A DNA stretch of 64,000 nucleotides from Symsagittifera roscoffensis (Eukaryota > Xenacoelomorpha > Acoela > Convolutidae): the NCBI RefSeq assembly GCF_963678635.1, contig NC_087069.1, forward strand, positions 33,503,090 to 33,567,089, given 5' to 3'. Below are positions 60,701 through 64,000 of this stretch, in pieces. The notes beneath the pieces are model-generated. The model worked only from the letters and a program-made list of their open reading frames with translations, made no database searches and was not told the origin of the DNA. Made by a program: the position numbers and the translations under genes. Positions within the stretch are counted from its first letter, which is position 1; each line of letters begins with the position of its first letter.

Positions 60701-62503
60701 TTGCATTGAAAATTGCTTACAGGACAAAAAAGATTTGTGATGTGGCAACTGAGCCGACAAAATTTTAGCAACAATTCAATTTTTATCGAACTTATTGTTC
60801 AAATGCATATATACTGAAAAAACACGGTCAGGCTAAGAGTCGAACCCCAGACCATAGGGTACAAAATCGACGGCGTTATTCTAGGCCGAGTGAGGTTGTG
60901 AACGCTCAATAAAAAAGCAAGTTGAAGAAAAGTTAACTTGTGTAAGAAAATTTGTTTCCTGGAAAAAGTCTTGTTCCCGATTTCAAGACAGTTGCTTTCG
61001 AGTTTGTAATAAAACCTGATTTAGTAGAATAGAAATTTTGCCATCGAAACAACGCAATAGAAGTTCATTGTGCCATAAAATATAATCTGAAATCGTTTAA
61101 TAAAAAAAACCGTAAAAAAATTATTGAAACAAGACTTGGTAAAATGACAAAGTTTCAATAACAAGAGTAAAAAAACTCAAGATCAAAATATAATCCCTAC
61201 TAAACAAAAAAGTCGAAAAAAAACAACAAATAAAACAAATTTCATTTTAAAAAAAAACGGGAATTAGACCGACGGAAACTAGGCCGAAAACCACAAATCC
61301 GAAAAATCAAAATTTTTTAAAGAAAATTTTCTGAAAACAAATTAACACCGGAAACATACTACACCTATTTACTACCCAAATGAAGTTAGTTTTATTTGAA
61401 TTTCCATGAAATTGAACATGTGTGAAATTTGCCATTCCTACACCTTTGACTATTCTGCGCTTAAAATTATTTATGGGAAAACAAAAGTCTAGAACCCGAG
61501 TGCAACACCCTTGCTTATCGCAAGGATAAATAAATGAATTCAGAAGCAAATTTCAGAGGCGGCACCATTTCTTAAACTGGGGTCAGACCGATGAACCCCT
61601 CACTTTTTTTTCGAAAAATTTCCTGCGCCAATCTGCTCAAATTCAAATTTTGAGAGGGTAGTGAGCACGGAATCCGAACATTTTTCGGCCAAATATTCCC
61701 AGATAATCGAACGGGCTTTTTTGTTGATTTTTGCCTGCAAAAACAGATCTATTTTTACTGAGACTAAGGAACCAGGCTACGCAACAAAAAAAAAACCCAG
61801 ATTTAAAACATGGCGCCACACAAAACATACGCTCTCATCATAATTATCAGATTTTGCGGCGCTTCATAAAATCGTACCTTGTCGAAACATCTGTCGCCGT
61901 TGAGGTTGCTGGTGGACCTCAGACCATCCGGATAGCTATACTGGTGCTTCATGTCTGACAATTGAAAAAAAAAAAACAGATTAATTCACGGGCGCCGCTT
62001 CAATTCAAAAACTTGGCTAGCATGCCTTGAGCATTTTGGCTCAAACTTGTCAAAACAATTTTTTTTAGCTCAGATCTAACAGAACAAATTCAAATATCAA
62101 GACTACAGGCTGGCTGACTAACGCTGAATGAGGGAGCAACACTTGAAACAATCCGGTACTCAATACGCCGTACTACGCTTTTATGAACGCCATGAATTCT
62201 AATTTGGTTTTTAGTGCCATTTTTCTCTAAGGTAGCTTATCTTTTTATGCTCAGAGACTTTGACCTATTTCACAAGTATCCAGATTTTACCACCGACTCA
62301 AAACTCTTTGACTATACACCACAGTTATCTGATGAACTTGCTAATGGCAAACATGATACTGAATAATATAAAGATATTCTGATGCCTTCATTTAGCCGAT
62401 GTGACTCACCGAAAATCATGTTGAGGTCCTGCTCCGCAGGTTTTCCCAGGTTACAAAACACGCCATTTGTCATCAAAGATAATATGTACAGCAATATATA
62501 CAT
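9609..62503 (-). CDS. Contactin-like neural cell adhesion protein, 26 exons, GPI-anchored
   Basis: Cell-surface adhesion protein of the contactin/L1 family, expected on the outer face of neural membranes. Joining 62503-62410, 61954-61878, 58731-58535, 57884-57700, 55722-55473, 54509-54294, 53965-53766, 51890-51694, 51504-51317, 50909-50743, 50221-50032, 40350-40122, 38399-38226, 36489-36357, 29177-29028, 28688-28666, 26969-26915, 26644-26501, 25974-25904, 23909-23750, 22644-22531, 22207-22089, 20736-20526, 20013-19898, 11424-11238 and 9721-9609 gives 3960 bases, an exact multiple of three, with all phases matching. Domains: signal peptide, six Ig (about 90-835), four FN3 (about 833-1283), GPI signal (last 25 residues). 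The two-exon-per-domain plan is typical of this family. The length of 1319 exceeds vertebrate contactins (about 1020) because of an N-terminal stretch and an insertion in Ig6. The absence of a transmembrane segment plus cytoplasmic tail argues for contactin over L1CAM or neurofascin, although FN3-1 resembles neurofascin. Exon 16 is the weakest part. Confidence 0.9.
9722..11237. other. Contactin-like intron 25
   Basis: No gene is seen. A copy of the AAGAGTAATGAACG repeat family occupies about 10520-10915. The 93-codon frame over it is repeat sequence. Confidence 0.6.
11238..11424 (-). CDS. Contactin-like exon 25: end of FN3-4
   Basis: Acceptor TTGCTTAG, donor C|GTAAGT, phase 0 to 1. It reads IFYRKFGLPDNDTEVFDWRR and then GGERYILQVQPYSRGGFGNR, the FN3 end. 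It is separated from exon 24 by an 8.5-kb intron holding two other genes. Confidence 0.93.
11425..12379. other. Contactin-like intron 24, part before the transporter
   Basis: AT-rich, with no recognised repeat or coding stretch. It should hold the promoter of the transporter that starts at 12380. Confidence 0.5.
12380..14503 (+). CDS. SLC16/MFS-like membrane transporter, nested in a contactin-like intron
   Basis: Exons 12380-12456, 12639-12992, 13239-13935 and 14195-14503 join in phase (2, 2, 0), all GT-AG, to 1437 bases or 478 residues, the normal size of a major facilitator. Alternating hydrophobic helices form two bundles, split by a long hydrophilic loop rich in Ser, Lys and Glu at about residues 193-260. 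That loop plus GTGLG in helix 5 and the overall pattern suggest the monocarboxylate transporter family. The family's N-terminal DGGWGW signature and R-x-G-R-R block are missing, so the substrate cannot be named. Exon 1 starts directly after TTCTACAG, i.e. an AG acceptor abuts the ATG. A polyA signal AATAAA lies at 14675. The gene is antisense to its host, inside intron 24. Confidence 0.85.
14504..17671. other. Intron 24 middle: repeats, no supported gene
   Basis: Frames at 15164-15433 and 15599-15784 are basic and Lys-rich without a recognisable domain; I do not call them. A GTACCCGGTTGCAACACC repeat end is at about 16252-16300 and a 27-bp tandem repeat at 16415-16490. A possible AATAAA for the minus-strand coiled-coil gene is at 17477-17472. 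Confidence 0.5.
16415..16490. repeat. 27-bp tandem repeat, about 2.8 copies
   Basis: CTTTTGCCGTTCGATAGAGT followed by GTTGACA starts at 16415, 16442 and 16469. The unit resembles an internal phrase (TTTGCTGTTCGATAG) of the AAGAGTAATGAACG repeat family and looks like a local expansion of a decayed copy. Confidence 0.85.
17672..19093 (-). CDS. Small coiled-coil protein of unknown function, two exons, GC-AG intron
   Basis: Exon a is 19093-18961 and exon b is 17835-17672, phase 1, giving 98 residues if the ATG at 19093 is the start. The first part, MSRLKLDDEMTSYLATLEHD then VGRHVDYTQFMAFK, has the rhythm of a degenerate EF-hand pair. The second, DDVDYWRQCESEMKKRLAEV and on to the stop, is a charged coiled coil. 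I do not recognise the family. The exon a donor is G|GCAAGC, so the intron is GC-AG; no GT site is in reach. The frame stays open a few codons above the ATG and an AG (ATTCGAAG) lies two bases upstream, so further 5' exons or trans-splicing are possible. The gene is on the same strand as its host, in intron 24. Confidence 0.6.
18287..18934. mobile_element. MITE-like element, ACACAGAGGCGAAG family
   Basis: It begins ACACAGAGGCGAAGCTGCGC with a hairpin and ACACTTGCGAG, and ends near GTTCGTAATAT...GCAAGTGTAA, so the ends form short inverted repeats (ACACTTGCG / CGCAAGTGT). It fills most of the GC-AG intron of the coiled-coil gene, ending about 25 bases from the donor. Copies of the family occur across the window. 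Confidence 0.75.
19094..19897. other. Intron 24, last part
   Basis: No supported gene. On the plus strand an isolated exon-like piece at 19469-19534 lies between TTGATTTCAG and GTACGC and is open in two frames. An ATG followed by a GT donor lies at 19354, but no longer gene could be built. Confidence 0.4.
19898..20013 (-). CDS. Contactin-like exon 24: start of FN3-4
   Basis: Acceptor GTTTGTAG, donor AAG|GTCAGT, phase 1 to 0. It reads PSETPSSVDVYTFSSNAVRV then RWSPI, the FN3 B strand. Confidence 0.92.
20014..20525. other. Contactin-like intron 23
   Basis: No gene or repeat recognised. Confidence 0.5.
20526..20736 (-). CDS. Contactin-like exon 23: end of FN3-3
   Basis: Acceptor TTTGTCAG, donor G|GTGAGT, phase 0 to 1. 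IEYWRHDSEEYDE is the C strand, and MNYKFVVYPYNLAGRGPPSR the tyrosine corner. Confidence 0.93.
20737..22088. other. Contactin-like intron 22 with repeat copies
   Basis: An element end GAGCCGGTTGCTGTGCAAAA is at about 20787. A diverged copy of the ACACAGAGGCGAAG family spans about 21380-21900, and frames there (up to 120 codons) are repeat sequence. A 17-bp stem hairpin is at 21519-21572. Confidence 0.6.
21519..21572. repeat. Hairpin with perfect 17-bp stem
   Basis: ATGCAGCAAAAGTGACA at 21519-21535 is the exact reverse complement of 21556-21572, with a 20-base loop. It lies in a repeat copy. Confidence 0.8.
22089..22207 (-). CDS. Contactin-like exon 22: start of FN3-3
   Basis: Acceptor TTGTGTAG, donor ATT|GTGAGT, phase 1 to 0. 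It reads PPSMPITNLRVIRDSGTSVK onward. The usual B-strand tryptophan is replaced (VKVVFLGV). Confidence 0.9.
22531..22644 (-). CDS. Contactin-like exon 21: end of FN3-2
   Basis: Acceptor GCTGTAG, donor C|GTGAGT, phase 1 to 1. REYSVSVQLMNKFGRGPMSE is the typical FN3 F-G strand end. Confidence 0.93.
22645..23749. other. Contactin-like intron 20
   Basis: It holds an AGAGGCGAAGCGGAGCTTAG repeat end at about 22689 and decayed pieces of the AAGAGTAATGAACG family at about 23095-23450. No gene. Confidence 0.55.
23750..23909 (-). CDS. Contactin-like exon 20: middle of FN3-2
   Basis: Acceptor TTTTTCAG, donor G|GTAGGT, phase 0 to 1. It encodes ELDETDFGVAFDISF and onward to MHRLAIPAKNLSS. Confidence 0.9.
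24137..24194. repeat. Near-perfect 58-bp palindrome
   Basis: A 28-base arm starting GAACTGGGAATAACGAGT pairs with its reverse complement ending ACTCGTTATTCCCAGTTC, with one mismatch and a two-base centre. There is no real loop, so it is cruciform-like and not a microRNA precursor. Confidence 0.9.
25724..25855. mobile_element. Short deletion copy of the AAGAGTAATGAACG MITE family
   Basis: Left end CATAGCAGCCAACAGACAAT, then GGAAAAGAGTCGATGAACG; right end CGTTCAACGACTCTTAA. Both ends are present but the middle is reduced, giving about 130 bp where full copies are about 500. Confidence 0.7.
25904..25974 (-). CDS. Contactin-like exon 19: start of FN3-2
   Basis: Acceptor TCTGTTAG, donor AAA|GTAAGT, phase 1 to 0. 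It reads PITRVENITQYFGSPGDLAF then QWK, with the FN3 B-strand tryptophan. Confidence 0.9.
26501..26644 (-). CDS. Contactin-like exon 18: end of FN3-1
   Basis: Acceptor TTGAACAG, donor A|GTAAGA, phase 1 to 1. YCRYRFRVIARNDVGLSVPS is the tyrosine-corner end of an FN3 domain. Confidence 0.93.
26915..26969 (-). CDS. Contactin-like exon 17: middle of FN3-1
   Basis: Acceptor AATTTTAG, donor G|GTCAGT, phase 0 to 1. It encodes GDVPEIPLPDRKEFHFIK, the stretch before the FN3 E strand. Confidence 0.85.
26970..28665. other. Contactin-like intron 16
   Basis: The right-hand third is occupied by the 391-bp hAT-like MITE at 28221-28611. The rest is AT-rich without recognised content. Confidence 0.55.
28221..28611. 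mobile_element. hAT-like MITE with 8-bp target duplication (GTACCAAAAT type)
   Basis: The 391-bp element is flanked by ACTTTTTA at 28213-28220 and again at 28612-28619. The inverted ends are built from the repeated word CATTTGTACCAAAAT. An 8-bp duplication is the mark of hAT-superfamily insertion. The middle holds a GC-richer core (CCGCAGTCGCGCCAACGTGT...) shared with elements at 30490 and about 37140. No coding capacity. Confidence 0.82.
28666..28688 (-). CDS. Contactin-like exon 16: candidate 23-base microexon
   Basis: Acceptor GTGTTTTAG and donor G|GTGAGA are both good, and phase 1 to 0 fits its neighbours exactly. It adds about eight residues (VQQQTMEL) to FN3-1. Shorter versions using AG sites 8 or 11 bases further in are possible. 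Confidence 0.5.
28756..28827 (+). tRNA. tRNA-Cys (GCA)
   Basis: The 7-bp acceptor stem GGGGATA/TGTCCCC, D arm AGCTCAGTGGTAGAGC, anticodon loop CTGCAGA (GCA) on a TTCGA/TCGAG stem, and T arm with GGTTCGAAC all fold correctly, with discriminator T at 28827. Internal A and B boxes are intact. A TTTTT polymerase III terminator follows at 28832-28836. CCA is not encoded, as usual in eukaryotes. It sits in contactin-like intron 15, antisense to the host. Confidence 0.96.
29028..29177 (-). CDS. Contactin-like exon 15: first half of FN3-1
   Basis: Acceptor ATCTTAAG, phase 1 to 1. DVPGRPGNVIFSVGDYMLRW then GDGNSPIISFIIEA matches the start of FN3-1 in the L1/contactin family. The donor TTCG|GTTTGA is weak and chosen for phase. 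Confidence 0.82.
29248..29737. mobile_element. hAT MITE with 8-bp target duplication (TTATGGCCATAAT type)
   Basis: The ends read CAGGGCTTCCGCAAAA and, inverted, CAGGGGTTCCGCAAAA, typical of hAT termini. TCAATCAC flanks it on both sides (29240-29247 and 29738-29745). The word TTATGGCCATAAT recurs within both halves. At 490 bp it encodes nothing and is non-autonomous. Confidence 0.9.
29807..30410. mobile_element. MITE with CGGATAGCCGAAAAA inverted ends
   Basis: The left end GGTGGGTGTCACGAAGCCG, then CGGATAGCCGAAAAA, mirrors the right end TTTTTTCGGCTATCCGTGAA, then GAATACGCACCCA. The terminal bases (GGGT..TCACGG) resemble those of the GTACCAAAAT element. The target duplication is unclear. No coding capacity. 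Confidence 0.7.
30490..30905. mobile_element. Second copy of the GTACCAAAAT MITE
   Basis: It is closely similar to 28221-28611 from end to end, but carries an extra GC-rich hairpin piece (around 30735-30775) missing from the first copy. No clean target duplication is seen. Confidence 0.82.
31973..32426. mobile_element. AAGAGTAATGAACG family MITE copy
   Basis: It opens GCCAACTGACAGTCGGAAAA, then GAGTAATCAACG, and closes CGTTCATTACTCTT, so the ends are inverted repeats. The inner landmarks CTCTTTGAATTT and GAGAAAACTGGATCAATA are present. Confidence 0.8.
32846..32910. other. Exon-like island in intron 14
   Basis: A GC-richer stretch is bounded by TCTCTCAG on the plus side and, for the minus strand, by acceptor TCATTTAG. 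It is open in one frame per strand. In the host phase (1 to 1) it would give a stop after four codons, so it is not a regular contactin exon. Confidence 0.3.
33388..33882. mobile_element. AAGAGTAATGAACG family MITE copy
   Basis: A full-length copy from CATAGCCTATCGAATATTGG, then AAAAGAGTAATGAACG, to CGTTCATTACTCTTAA. The ORFs inside are shared repeat sequence. Confidence 0.85.
34555..34915 (+). repeat. GTGCTCGGGGTGG repeat family copy
   Basis: It starts TTCCGACTAGC, then TATGTGCTCGGGGTGG, and runs through TGTCCTAAGCTAAAACTC and GCGTAAGCGGAGATTTAAT. Related copies are at about 63325-63790 (same strand), 37395-37720 and 42240-42425 (inverted), with a diverged one at 62600-62860. Confidence 0.75.
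35431..36070. mobile_element. MITE-like element, ACACAGAGGCGAAG family
   Basis: It runs from TACAGAGGTGAAGCTGCGCT, with ACACTTGCGAG, to GGTTCGTACTAATACACTCG and CTCAAGTGTA, flanked by TA. A degraded tRNA-like segment (GATTCGAATCTGCGACC) is inside near 35550. Confidence 0.78.
36357..36489 (-). CDS. Contactin-like exon 14: end of Ig6
   Basis: Acceptor GTTTGTGCAG, donor G|GTCAGT, phase 0 to 1. WQQGDYKCCYLTPVSSTC supplies the closing Ig cysteine (residue 814) with extra cysteines next to it. Confidence 0.9.
36490..38225. other. Contactin-like intron 13
   Basis: It holds an AGCCGGTTGCTGTACAAGC repeat end at about 36522, an ACACAGAGGCAAAG element end at 36615, a mosaic element with ACAAAACAGTCC words and the shared GC-rich core (about 36955-37370), and an inverted GTGCTCGGGGTGG copy at about 37395-37720. 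No gene. Confidence 0.6.
38226..38399 (-). CDS. Contactin-like exon 13: insertion within Ig6, skippable
   Basis: Acceptor GGTTCTAG, donor AGG|GTCAGT, phase 0 to 0. It encodes 58 charged residues (VLRKAEQNDPFNPYTTSELY onward, then HFVTLRYYETDIPW). Because both ends are phase 0, skipping it would keep the frame. Confidence 0.82.
38400..40121. other. Contactin-like intron 12
   Basis: It contains an ACACAGAGGCGAAGCTTCGC element end at about 39133 and a truncated AAGAGTAATGAACG copy from 39775 to about 40091, which stops about 30 bases from the donor of exon 12. No gene. Confidence 0.6.
40122..40350 (-). CDS. Contactin-like exon 12: insertion within Ig6
   Basis: Acceptor ATATTTCAG, donor C|GTATGT, phase 2 to 0. 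It encodes 76 residues rich in Pro, Tyr, Asn and Gly (for example LNNPPPYFYPENIGNPYYPQ), unlike any Ig strand. Codon use and splice sites look like the rest of the gene. No known domain. Confidence 0.85.
40686..41184. mobile_element. AAGAGTAATGAACG family MITE copy (GAGTCGATGAACG variant)
   Basis: It opens CATAGCCAACAGATAGTTGG and closes ATACGTTCATCGACTCTTAA. Inner landmarks of the family are present. A second right end (ACGTTCATCG) follows at about 41283. Confidence 0.75.
43872..44226. mobile_element. ACACAGAGGCGAAG element with internal tRNA-like box
   Basis: It runs from TACACAGAGGTTAAGCGTCG to GGTTCGTACTAACACAC and TCGCAAGTGTAA, with TA on both sides. On the minus strand 44063-43986 reads like a tRNA: GTGGCTGAGTGGTTAG (A box), GAGACTCATAATCTC (anticodon stem-loop, CAT) and GATCGATCCCGGG (B box). 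Confidence 0.78.
46268..48357 (+). CDS. Aquaporin with unusual selectivity filter, nested in a contactin-like intron
   Basis: Membrane water/solute channel (MIP family). Exons 46268-46496, 47304-47554, 47780-47927 and 48215-48357 total 771 bases, 256 residues, a normal length. Six hydrophobic helices with two pore motifs are seen: NPA at residues 75-77 (split by intron 1) and NPA at 200-202 followed by Arg203. WRGVFGEFIGTFFF is the family's helix-1 pattern. The residue after NPAR is Ile, not the Asp of glycerol channels. By alignment to AQP1 the filter positions are Thr55, Asn188, Gly197 and Arg203, in place of Phe, His, Cys, Arg. Intron 1 fits only as GG-AG; the others are GT-AG. The gene is antisense to its host, in intron 11. 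Confidence 0.93.
46621..47068. mobile_element. AAGAGTAATGAACG family MITE inside aquaporin intron 1
   Basis: A copy from CATAGCCAATCGAAGATTG to CTACGTTCATTACTCCTAA makes up more than half of the 807-base GG-AG intron. Confidence 0.82.
49036..49515. mobile_element. AAGAGTAATGAACG family MITE copy
   Basis: It opens CATAGCCAACAGACAGTTGG, then AAAAGAGTCAGTAAACG, and closes CTACGTTACTCGACTCTCAA. Confidence 0.72.
49608..49965. mobile_element. ACACAGAGGCGAAG element with internal tRNA-like box
   Basis: It opens TCACACTGAGGTGAAGC and closes GCTAATCGCAAGCGTAA. On the minus strand 49798-49724 reads GTGGCTCAGTGGTTAG, GAGACTCGTAATCTC (anticodon CGT) and GAATCCGAGACG, a clearer tRNA relic than in the copy at 43872. 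Confidence 0.78.
50032..50221 (-). CDS. Contactin-like exon 11: Ig6 first half
   Basis: Acceptor CTCTTTTAG, phase 1 to 2. VDMQCRLRS gives the first cysteine (residue 620) and GVFVWQLNE the tryptophan. The donor AAAG|GTCGGC is weak but is the only choice in phase with exon 12. Read-through past it meets a repeat end that happens to resemble an Ig motif. Confidence 0.82.
50222..50742. other. Contactin-like intron 10
   Basis: No gene or repeat recognised. Confidence 0.5.
50743..50909 (-). CDS. Contactin-like exon 10: end of Ig5
   Basis: Acceptor TTGTTCAG, donor C|GTAAGT, phase 2 to 1. It reads YPNGTLLITNVQQDDAGSYI followed by CKATAG, the expected end of an Ig domain. Confidence 0.93.
50910..51316. 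other. Contactin-like intron 9
   Basis: No gene or repeat recognised. Confidence 0.5.
51317..51504 (-). CDS. Contactin-like exon 9: end of Ig4, start of Ig5
   Basis: Acceptor GTTGCAG, donor AG|GTTTGT, phase 0 to 2. CEASNEHGSVVS completes Ig4. IVQIHCKPFSLASPVFQW begins Ig5, like the contactin 'ECKP' segment. Confidence 0.92.
51694..51890 (-). CDS. Contactin-like exon 8: Ig4 first part
   Basis: Acceptor TTTGCAG, donor CAG|GTGTGT, phase 1 to 0. MTLSCEANGEPAPTYHWYID is a textbook Ig B-to-C strand pair. NNGVYQ runs up to the junction. Confidence 0.93.
52070..53385. mobile_element. 1.3-kb foldback composed of inverted MITE arms
   Basis: The left arm (CGGATATTTAAAGCTTCAGC at about 52071, through TTCGTGAAACATTTTACC) is repeated inverted at the right end (GGTAAAATGTTTCACGAGG to AAGCTTTAAATATCCATG). 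Inside, two copies of CATAGCCAACTGACAGTTGG and their inverse TTCCAACTGTCAATTGGCTA nest further inverted repeats of the AAGAGTAATGAACG family. Confidence 0.8.
53137..53319. repeat. 61-bp tandem repeat, three copies
   Basis: Units begin ATTATCGAATG at 53137, 53198 and 53259 and are nearly identical. They lie in the right arm of the foldback; the left arm has one copy of the unit inverted. Confidence 0.92.
53400..53742. mobile_element. Partial AAGAGTAATGAACG family MITE
   Basis: It starts within the family (GAGAAAACTGGATCAATA) and ends CACTGCGTTCATTACTCTTA, lacking the left third. It lies next to exon 7, about 25 bases from its donor. Confidence 0.72.
53766..53965 (-). CDS. Contactin-like exon 7: end of Ig3
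   Basis: The acceptor is taken as TTCCTACAG, giving the usual Cys-to-Trp spacing. An upstream AAAG acceptor, also in frame, would add seven residues. Donor T|GTAAGT, phase 2 to 1. YSVTWDLPSQRP and DSGEYRCTVFDDD are the Ig core motifs. Confidence 0.88.
54294..54509 (-). CDS. Contactin-like exon 6: end of Ig2, start of Ig3
   Basis: Acceptor TTCTTATAG, donor GG|GTAAGA, phase 2 to 2. PDDTGLYTCMYRN closes Ig2 and FNLTLTCGFKA opens Ig3. Confidence 0.92.
54510..55472. other. Contactin-like intron 5
   Basis: An element end TATTGTTCCGACCACTTCGC at about 54897 is the only recognisable content. Confidence 0.5.
55473..55722 (-). CDS. Contactin-like exon 5: Ig2 first part
   Basis: Acceptor TGTGTTCAG, donor GC|GTAAGT, phase 1 to 2. 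RLMCEGEVTPP holds the first cysteine and LQFMWKRD the core tryptophan. Confidence 0.92.
55723..57699. other. Contactin-like intron 4
   Basis: AT-rich; no gene or well-defined repeat recognised. Confidence 0.45.
57700..57884 (-). CDS. Contactin-like exon 4: second half of Ig1
   Basis: Acceptor TTATCAG, donor A|GTGAGT, phase 2 to 1. It reads EWRKSI... to REDAGVYRCYARN, with the conserved D-x-G-x-Y-x-C, then VSRETRLRAG like contactin Ig1 ends. Confidence 0.92.
57885..58534. other. Contactin-like intron 3 with a tRNA-like relic
   Basis: On the minus strand about 58145-58072 shows GGTTCGAATCCTG after a tRNA-like stretch, a likely SINE fragment. Nothing else is seen. Confidence 0.45.
58535..58731 (-). 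CDS. Contactin-like exon 3: linker and first half of Ig1
   Basis: Acceptor TTGTCAG, donor A|GTAAGT, phase 0 to 2. It includes PPSEWW and the first Ig cysteine in VSLNCRAQ, with an N-glycosylation site NYS. Confidence 0.88.
58742..61110. repeat. Tandem duplication of a 1.18-kb unit in intron 2
   Basis: The segment starting near 58742 (GTCAGTCGCTGTT at 58759) is repeated from about 59924 (same phrase at 59941), a period of 1180-1182 bases, with only scattered differences by eye. Each unit holds a CAGAGGCGAAGCG element start and a tRNA-like B box (GAGTCGAACCCCAGACC). Confidence 0.93.
61111..61877. other. Intron 2, 5' part
   Basis: AT-rich, with a repeat end AACCCGAGTGCAACACCCTT and its hairpin at about 61495. 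No gene. Confidence 0.5.
61878..61954 (-). CDS. Contactin-like exon 2: N-terminal linker
   Basis: Acceptor TTGTCAG, donor AAG|GTACGA, phase 1 to 0. It encodes DMKHQYSYPDGLRSTSNLNG and a short cysteine-containing end (DRCFDK). No known domain; it precedes Ig1. Confidence 0.8.
61955..62409. other. Contactin-like intron 1
   Basis: No gene or repeat recognised in this 455-base intron. Confidence 0.5.
62410..62503 (-). CDS. Contactin-like exon 1: signal peptide
   Basis: The start at 62503 gives MYILLYILSLMTNGVFC, a hydrophobic leader. A strong acceptor TTTGTATTTCAG ends 8 bases before the ATG, so there is either a 5' UTR intron or a spliced-leader acceptor. The donor is G|GTGAGT, phase 1. Confidence 0.82.
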
Positions 62504-64000
62504 AGTTCTCTGAAATACAAAAGATTAGAGCTAGGATCTAACTGTTCTAAAAAATTAAAGGAGCGAATCCCACAGGAGACGCGTTAATATTGTTATGATT
62601 TTTATTGTTCCGCAATTTCGATGGAAATGTTGGAAAATTTGTGCTGTTTTTTTGGCAAATTTTGACCAGCCAAATTCTAGCAGAGTTTTTTAATATACAA
62701 TACGAAAGGTATTGACGTCCTGTTCTGGGCTTAATTTCAAAAGAAATTTAACCTGTAATTTTTTTTGTTTGAGAAGTTTGAAATTGCCATAAAAATTTAT
62801 CAAAACACGCGATATATTATTTGTGCTACAAAACCCGTAAGCGGCTATTTCATCTGGCTCAGAAATTGTTCGAAACTGAAATGCAGCGATGCTTTCAAAC
62901 TTCTTTTTTAAATTTCATCAATTTTTTGAAATCATAACGTTGAAGGGGAGGCGGATCATTCAAAAGCGTAATAACTGATAGCGTCGCTTACCGAAATCTT
63001 GTGTTATACCATAAAACTTTTTATTTCTAACTTTATATTTCAATTAATTGTTTCCTCTATTTAAAAAAAACTTGCCGTGAAATTTTGAATTCAAATCATA
63101 AATTGTGTCTCACAAATAACTCAACATTAATACAAAAATCATGACAAGACCTAATTTAGTCCAAAAACAACGCCATAAATAACTTAAATAATTCGACAAT
63201 TAACGTAGTAACTTGTACCGACTAATTTTGTTATCTTTAGGTTTTTGCCACTCAAGCAAATGCAAGAATCACTTTAGGTCTTTGTTTAAATAAAAAACAA
63301 AACTGAGAAATACTTTTGTTTATTTTATTGTTCCGACTTTCGATACGAAAGTAACGGAATATTTGTGCTCGGGGTGGGTTTTTTTTTCTTCAGACAAATT
63401 TCGACATTTTAACTAGCCATTTTTGGCGGAAATTTTTAATATCATTCGAAAGGTATTGTTGTCCTGAGCTTAAATTTGAAAAAATATTTCACCTGTGATC
63501 ATTTTTCGTAAAGTTATGGTGGTTTAAAGATTGCCATTTTGGCCGAATTGGGACAATTAACGCGCGATATATTTCGCGCTCTTAACGCGTAAGCGGAGAT
63601 TTAATCCGTCTTAGAAATCGTTCCAAATTGGTTGCAAGAAGCTTATTTGCCATAATTTATTTGTTACAAGGAGCGAAATCTATCCTTTTGTACCTTATAT
63701 GGCGTGTGGGGGGATGAATTTCATTTAAAAATTTCAAACTTTAGAAAAAAAAATTTATTCTATTTTTATTACATTTAATTTTCTTCATGTTATTACTGCT
63801 TCATAAAGCTTAAAAGGCAGTCGGAACATTCAGGGTTTCGCCCTGATACGAGCAGTCTTGTTTATTTATAAACAAAGAACCAAAATTTTTTCTTCAAAAA
63901 CAATAACAAGGAAGGATAGCCGGTTGCTGTACAAATACCACAGAAAGAACCGATGCCATATTCATAAAAACGACACTGGAACAACTTTACTCGACACCGC
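62504..64000. other. Region upstream of the contactin-like start
   Basis: It should contain the 5' UTR and promoter, but no TATA or initiator could be fixed. A diverged (62600-62860) and a better (63325-63790) copy of the GTGCTCGGGGTGG family and an AGCCGGTTGCTGTACAAATA element end (63918) are seen. Confidence 0.5.

Overview
The window is AT-rich, intron-rich animal DNA. It carries replication-type histone genes, a neural cell-adhesion gene of the contactin/L1 type, an aquaporin, an SLC16-like transporter and a eukaryotic tRNA-Cys. Dense short non-autonomous repeats, strong splice acceptors directly in front of start codons, and two introns with GG-AG and GC-AG ends all point to an invertebrate metazoan. 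A larvacean or other tunicate is my best guess from known biology (permissive splice sites, spliced-leader use, genome growth by short non-autonomous elements). That is inference, and other spliced-leader-using animals are not excluded.

Layout. Positions 1-1520 hold histone H3 (cut by the window start) and histone H2B, both on the minus strand. H2B has the 3' stem-loop of replication-dependent histone mRNAs. A truncated non-LTR reverse-transcriptase fragment (1643-2239) lies directly upstream of H2B, and a second, frameshifted one lies at about 3098-3523. From 3.5 to 9.6 kb I see only AT-rich intergenic DNA and repeats.

The rest of the window is dominated by one minus-strand gene (62503 down to 9609, about 53 kb). 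I could assemble it as 26 exons, every junction in phase with GT-AG ends, totalling 3960 coding bases (1319 residues). The product has a signal peptide, six Ig domains, four fibronectin-III domains and a C-terminal GPI-anchor signal, which is the plan of contactin. Its sixth Ig domain is split by an insertion of about 135 residues encoded by two exons of its own.

Three protein genes and a tRNA sit inside introns of this gene. A four-exon aquaporin (46268-48357, plus strand) is in intron 11. A four-exon SLC16/MFS-like transporter (12380-14503, plus) and a small coiled-coil gene (17672-19093, minus) are both in intron 24. tRNA-Cys(GCA) (28756-28827, plus) is in intron 15. The aquaporin first intron is best read as GG-AG and the coiled-coil gene intron as GC-AG. 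Both contain MITE-like repeats, while all 25 host introns read as GT-AG.

The introns are full of repeats: a family with inverted ends around AAGAGTAATGAACG; a family starting ACACAGAGGCGAAG and ending near GCAAGTGT, with a tRNA-like box inside; hAT-like MITEs with 8-bp target-site duplications; a 1.3-kb foldback; and a 1.18-kb tandem duplication. No operon, CRISPR or prokaryotic feature is present.
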